A DNA stretch of 64,000 nt from Streptomyces sp. NBC_00568 (GTDB taxonomy: Bacteria; Actinomycetota; Actinomycetes; Streptomycetales; Streptomycetaceae): assembly GCF_026341855.1 (NCBI RefSeq), contig NZ_JAPENW010000001.1:4641001-4705000 (forward strand), in the 5' to 3' direction. The notes below the pieces were generated by a model. That model was not told where the DNA came from, made no database searches, and was given only the letters and a program-made list of their open reading frames with translations. A program made the translations under genes and the position numbers. Shown piece after piece: positions 61,275-64,000 of the stretch (its first letter is position 1; each line of letters begins with the position of its first letter).

Positions 61275-63007
61275 CAGGCGGCCTCCGCTTCCGTCAGCTG
61301 GGAGAGCACGATCTCCCGGTAGGTCTCGTTGTCCGCCATCAGTTCGTGGTGCCGTCCGCTGCCCACGACCCGGCCCTCGTCGAGGACCACGATCCGGTCG
61401 GCCTCCCGGATGGTCGACACCCGCTGGGCCACGATCACCACGGTCGCCTCGGAGGTCTCCGCGGACAGCGCCGCGCGCAGCGCCGCGTCCGTCGCGTAGT
61501 CGAGGGCCGAGAAGGAGTCGTCGAAGAGGTAGATCTCGGGGCGCTGCACGAGGGTGCGGGCGATGGCCAGACGCTGCCGCTGGCCGCCGGACACATTCGT
61601 CCCGCCCTGCGCGATCGGTGAGTCCAGCCCGTTCTCCAGCCGCTCCACGAAGCCCTTGGCCTGCGCCACCTCCAGCGCGTGCCACAGCTCTTCGTCGGTC
61701 GCCTCCGGGTTGCCGTACCGCAGGTTGGTGGCGACCGTCCCCGCGAACAGGTACGGCTTCTGCGGGACCAGTCCGACCGTCCTGGCCAGCAGCTTCGGCT
61801 CGATGGTCGCCACGTCCACGCCGTCGACGAGCACCTGGCCGTCGGTGGCGTCGAACAGGCGGGGGATCATGCCGAGCAGCGTCGACTTGCCGCTGCCCGT
61901 CGACCCGATGACCGCGGTCACCTCGCCGGGGCGCGCCACGAGGTCGACGGACTTCAGGACCGGCTCCTCGGCGCCCGGGTAGCGGAAGCCGGCCGCGCGG
62001 ATCTCCAGGTGGCCGTGACGGCGCAGCTCCAGGACGGGCGCGACCGGCGGGACCACGCTGCTCTCGGTGGCCAGGACCTCCTGGATGCGCTCGGCACAGA
62101 CCTCCGCGCGCGGCACCATCATGAACATGAAGGTGGCCATCATCACGGACATCACGATCTGCATCAGGTAGGCGAGGAACGCGGTCAGATCGCCGATCTG
62201 CATGCCGCCGCTGTCGATGCGGTGGGCGCCGAACCAGACCACCGCGATGGACGACAGGTTCACCACCGTCATGACGATCGGGAACATCAGGGCCAGCATC
62301 CGGCCGGTGGCCAGCGACGTCTCGGTGAGGTCGGTGTTGGCGCCCTTGAAGCGCTCCTTCTCGTAGCCGTCGCGCACGAACGCGCGGATCACCCGGTTGC
62401 CGGTGATCTGCTCGCGCAGCACCCGGTTCACGGTGTCCAGGCGCACCTGCATGGTGCGGAACAGCGGGCGCAGCCTGCGCACGATGAGCGTCACGCAGAT
62501 GCCGAGGGTCGGCACCACGGCGACGAGCACCGCGGACAGCGGCACGTCCAGGCCGAGGGCCAGGACGATGCCGCCCACGCACATGATCGGCGCCGACACC
62601 AGCAGGGTGAACGTCATCAGCGCCAGCATCTGCACCTGCTGGACGTCATTGGTGGTGCGGGTGATGAGCGACGGAGCGCCGAAGTGGCCCATCTCACGTG
62701 CCGAGAAGGACTGGACGCGGTCGAAGACGGCCGCCCGGATGTCCCGGCCGACCGCGGAGGCGGTGCGGGCGCCGTAGAAGACGGCGCCGATGTTGCAGAC
62801 GACCTGGGCCAGCGAGATGACGATCATCAGGGCGCCGAAGGACAGGATGTAACCCGTGTCCCCCTTCACGACACCGTTGTCGATGATGTGCGCGTTCAGC
62901 GTGGGCAGGTAGAGCGTGGCGCAGGTCTGCAGGAACTGCAGCAGCACCAGCAGGGCGATGGGTTTCTTGTACGGACTGAGGTGGGTCCGCAGGAGTCGTA
63001 TGAGCAC
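61274..63007 (-). CDS. ABC exporter half-transporter (first of pair)
   Basis: This is a 577-residue TMD-NBD half-transporter. Walker A is GSTGSGKST, signature VSGGQRQRL and Walker B IYLFDDSFSALD, where the catalytic Glu is replaced by Asp (DDS). Together with the intact consensus half encoded next, this gives one degenerate and one competent ATP site, as known for heterodimeric exporters such as BmrCD/TM287-288. GTG 63007 (MLIRLLRTHLSPYKKP) is preferred as the family N-terminus; GTG 63067 in frame adds 20 residues but lies right on a GATAGG -10-like box. Confidence 0.93.
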   Translation of the reverse strand: MLIRLLRTHLSPYKKPIALLVLLQFLQTCATLYLPTLNAHIIDNGVVKGDTGYILSFGALMIVISLAQVVCNIGAVFYGARTASAVGRDIRAAVFDRVQSFSAREMGHFGAPSLITRTTNDVQQVQMLALMTFTLLVSAPIMCVGGIVLALGLDVPLSAVLVAVVPTLGICVTLIVRRLRPLFRTMQVRLDTVNRVLREQITGNRVIRAFVRDGYEKERFKGANTDLTETSLATGRMLALMFPIVMTVVNLSSIAVVWFGAHRIDSGGMQIGDLTAFLAYLMQIVMSVMMATFMFMMVPRAEVCAERIQEVLATESSVVPPVAPVLELRRHGHLEIRAAGFRYPGAEEPVLKSVDLVARPGEVTAVIGSTGSGKSTLLGMIPRLFDATDGQVLVDGVDVATIEPKLLARTVGLVPQKPYLFAGTVATNLRYGNPEATDEELWHALEVAQAKGFVERLENGLDSPIAQGGTNVSGGQRQRLAIARTLVQRPEIYLFDDSFSALDYATDAALRAALSAETSEATVVIVAQRVSTIREADRIVVLDEGRVVGSGRHHELMADNETYREIVLSQLTEAEAA

Positions 63008-63171
63008 GCGGGGTCTCTCGGAGTTGTCGGCGGTGGGGTGATCGGCGGGCGATGCGTGATGCACCACCCCCTATCGTCGGACACTCCACCCGCGTTACCT
63101 CAACCGATTAACCCAAGTGCGGTCCAAAAACGGACCATGCCTCCGTCTTCGGACGTACGCCGGTGGAGGGG

Positions 63172-64000
63172 CTACGCCCGGAACGCCCCAGGATGCGTCT
63201 GTTCCCGTACGGACACGTACTGCTGTCGTACGGCCTGCCCCACGGCGAGCTCCTCACCGGGCTCCAGCACCTGGGCGACCGGCCCCTGCCATGCGGGCGG
63301 TGTCCGCGGGTCGAGGGTGCCCTGCGACACGCCGAGGGCCCAGGCGGCCTGACGGGCCGCGCCGAGCGCCGCGTAGTCCGCGGGCTGCGGCACGACGACC
63401 TGCGCGCCGAACAGCGCGGGCGCCACGGCCTGGACGGCGGGCAGCTCGGCGGCCTGGCCGAGAAGGAAGATCCGGCGTACGTCGACACCCCGCCCGCGCA
63501 GCACGTCCAGCGCGTCCGCGAGCCCGCACAGCATGCCCTCGAAGGCCGCCCGTGCCAGATGCTCGGGCCGCATCGACTCCCGGCGCAGTCCGGCCAGCGT
63601 CCCCGCCGTGTGCGGCAGGTTCGGGGTGCGCTCGCCCTCCAGGTACGGCAGCAGGACCAGGCCGTGGGAGCCCGGCGTCGACTTCATCGCCAGGTCGGAC
63701 AGTGCCTCCAGGTCGGACACGCCGACGAGTTCGGCGGCCCCGCGCAGGGCCCGTACGGCATTGAGCGTGGTGACGACCGGAAGATGCATGCCGGTCGCGT
63801 CCGCCAGGGAGGTGATCATGCCGGTGGAGTCCACCAGCGCCTCGGGATGGACGGCCATCACGGAACCGGAGGCGCCCAGCGACACCACCGCGTCGCCGAG
63901 CCCGATGCCGAGCCCGAACGCCGCCGCCATGGTCTCGCCGGTCCCGGCGGATATCAGCAGCCCCTCGGGCGTGGTCCCCGCGGCGTCGGACGGGCCGAGC
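63172..64000 (-). CDS. xylB: FGGY carbohydrate kinase, xylulokinase type (5' end outside window)
   Basis: This is the C-terminal 275 residues of a sugar kinase. The visible part enters from the right edge with LLISAGTGETMAAAFGLGIGLGDAVVSLGASGSVMA, the adenosine/phosphate-2 region of FGGY kinases, then LLPYLEGERTPNLPHTAGTLAGL and IFLLGQAAELPAVQAVAPALFGAQVVVPQPADYAALGAARQAAWALG, closest to xylulokinases. The family phosphorylates D-xylulose or a related ketose to feed the pentose phosphate pathway. The N-terminal sugar-binding half is beyond base 64000. In family members a Gly is usual where QAAE stands (GGGA/S), a deviation that may alter activity. Confidence 0.87.
   Translation of the reverse strand, partial: LGPSDAAGTTPEGLLISAGTGETMAAAFGLGIGLGDAVVSLGASGSVMAVHPEALVDSTGMITSLADATGMHLPVVTTLNAVRALRGAAELVGVSDLEALSDLAMKSTPGSHGLVLLPYLEGERTPNLPHTAGTLAGLRRESMRPEHLARAAFEGMLCGLADALDVLRGRGVDVRRIFLLGQAAELPAVQAVAPALFGAQVVVPQPADYAALGAARQAAWALGVSQGTLDPRTPPAWQGPVAQVLEPGEELAVGQAVRQQYVSVREQTHPGAFRA

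Overview
The window is a stretch of Streptomyces-type actinomycete chromosome. This is inferred from the very high GC with almost exclusively G or C at third codon positions, frequent GTG starts, leaderless genes with TANNNT boxes just upstream of the start codon, an HrdA-type sigma factor beside dnaG, Zur boxes of the streptomycete kind, and a characteristic streptomycete interspersed repeat. No rRNA gene, intact tRNA gene, transposase or CRISPR array was seen. Most of it looks like conserved core chromosome with a few accessory patches.

Layout, left to right. 1-3866: an ABC transporter ATPase cut by the window edge, divergent from a NarL-type two-component system, then a membrane-anchored secreted protein. 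4046-11123: recO, uppS, a small membrane protein, the zinc-uptake operon znuA-znuC-znuB-zur (read leftward, with two Zur boxes over the znuA start) and glyS with a strong terminator. 11295-15132: a secreted GH18 chitinase with a chi-type operator, two unknown proteins, and an M14 carboxypeptidase that sits one frame away from a 22-codon leader ORF. 15356-20885: two 14-TM MFS exporters around an XRE/MmyB-type regulator, a 13-unit GACGCC repeat, and dus. 20941-25813: a debranching-type and an inverting-type glycosidase, divergent from a ROK regulator. 26387-29137: pyruvate phosphate dikinase behind a long structured leader.

29405-34804 looks like an accessory insertion. It holds a lactococcin-972-type bacteriocin gene, its membrane protein and its ATPase, then a GT39-like membrane glycosyltransferase, and ends beside a decayed 3' half of a tRNA-Arg-like gene that could be an old attachment site.

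34844-55513: a short-chain dehydrogenase; the nitrite reductase cluster (FAD oxidoreductase, nirB, nirD) with a GlnR-type box; a relic of a LuxR regulator; a TauE/SafE permease; a class F sortase with a membrane-anchored partner; an FMN reductase under a near-perfect SoxR box; a RibD-like reductase; an M4 metalloprotease; cutA and a gamma-glutamylcyclotransferase-like gene; a tiny lipoprotein; the assimilatory nitrate reductase with its own GlnR-type box; a SanA-like protein; a sirohydrochlorin chelatase; dgt; and a ferredoxin-reductase-like flavoprotein. Nitrate reductase, nitrite reductase, a candidate electron-transfer flavoprotein and the siroheme chelatase together form a dispersed nitrate assimilation set. 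The nirB and nasA promoters share the same core next to their start codons.

55638-64000: dnaG, hrdA, a coupled pair of ABC exporter half-transporters, and the 3' part of a xylulokinase-type FGGY kinase that runs off the right edge.
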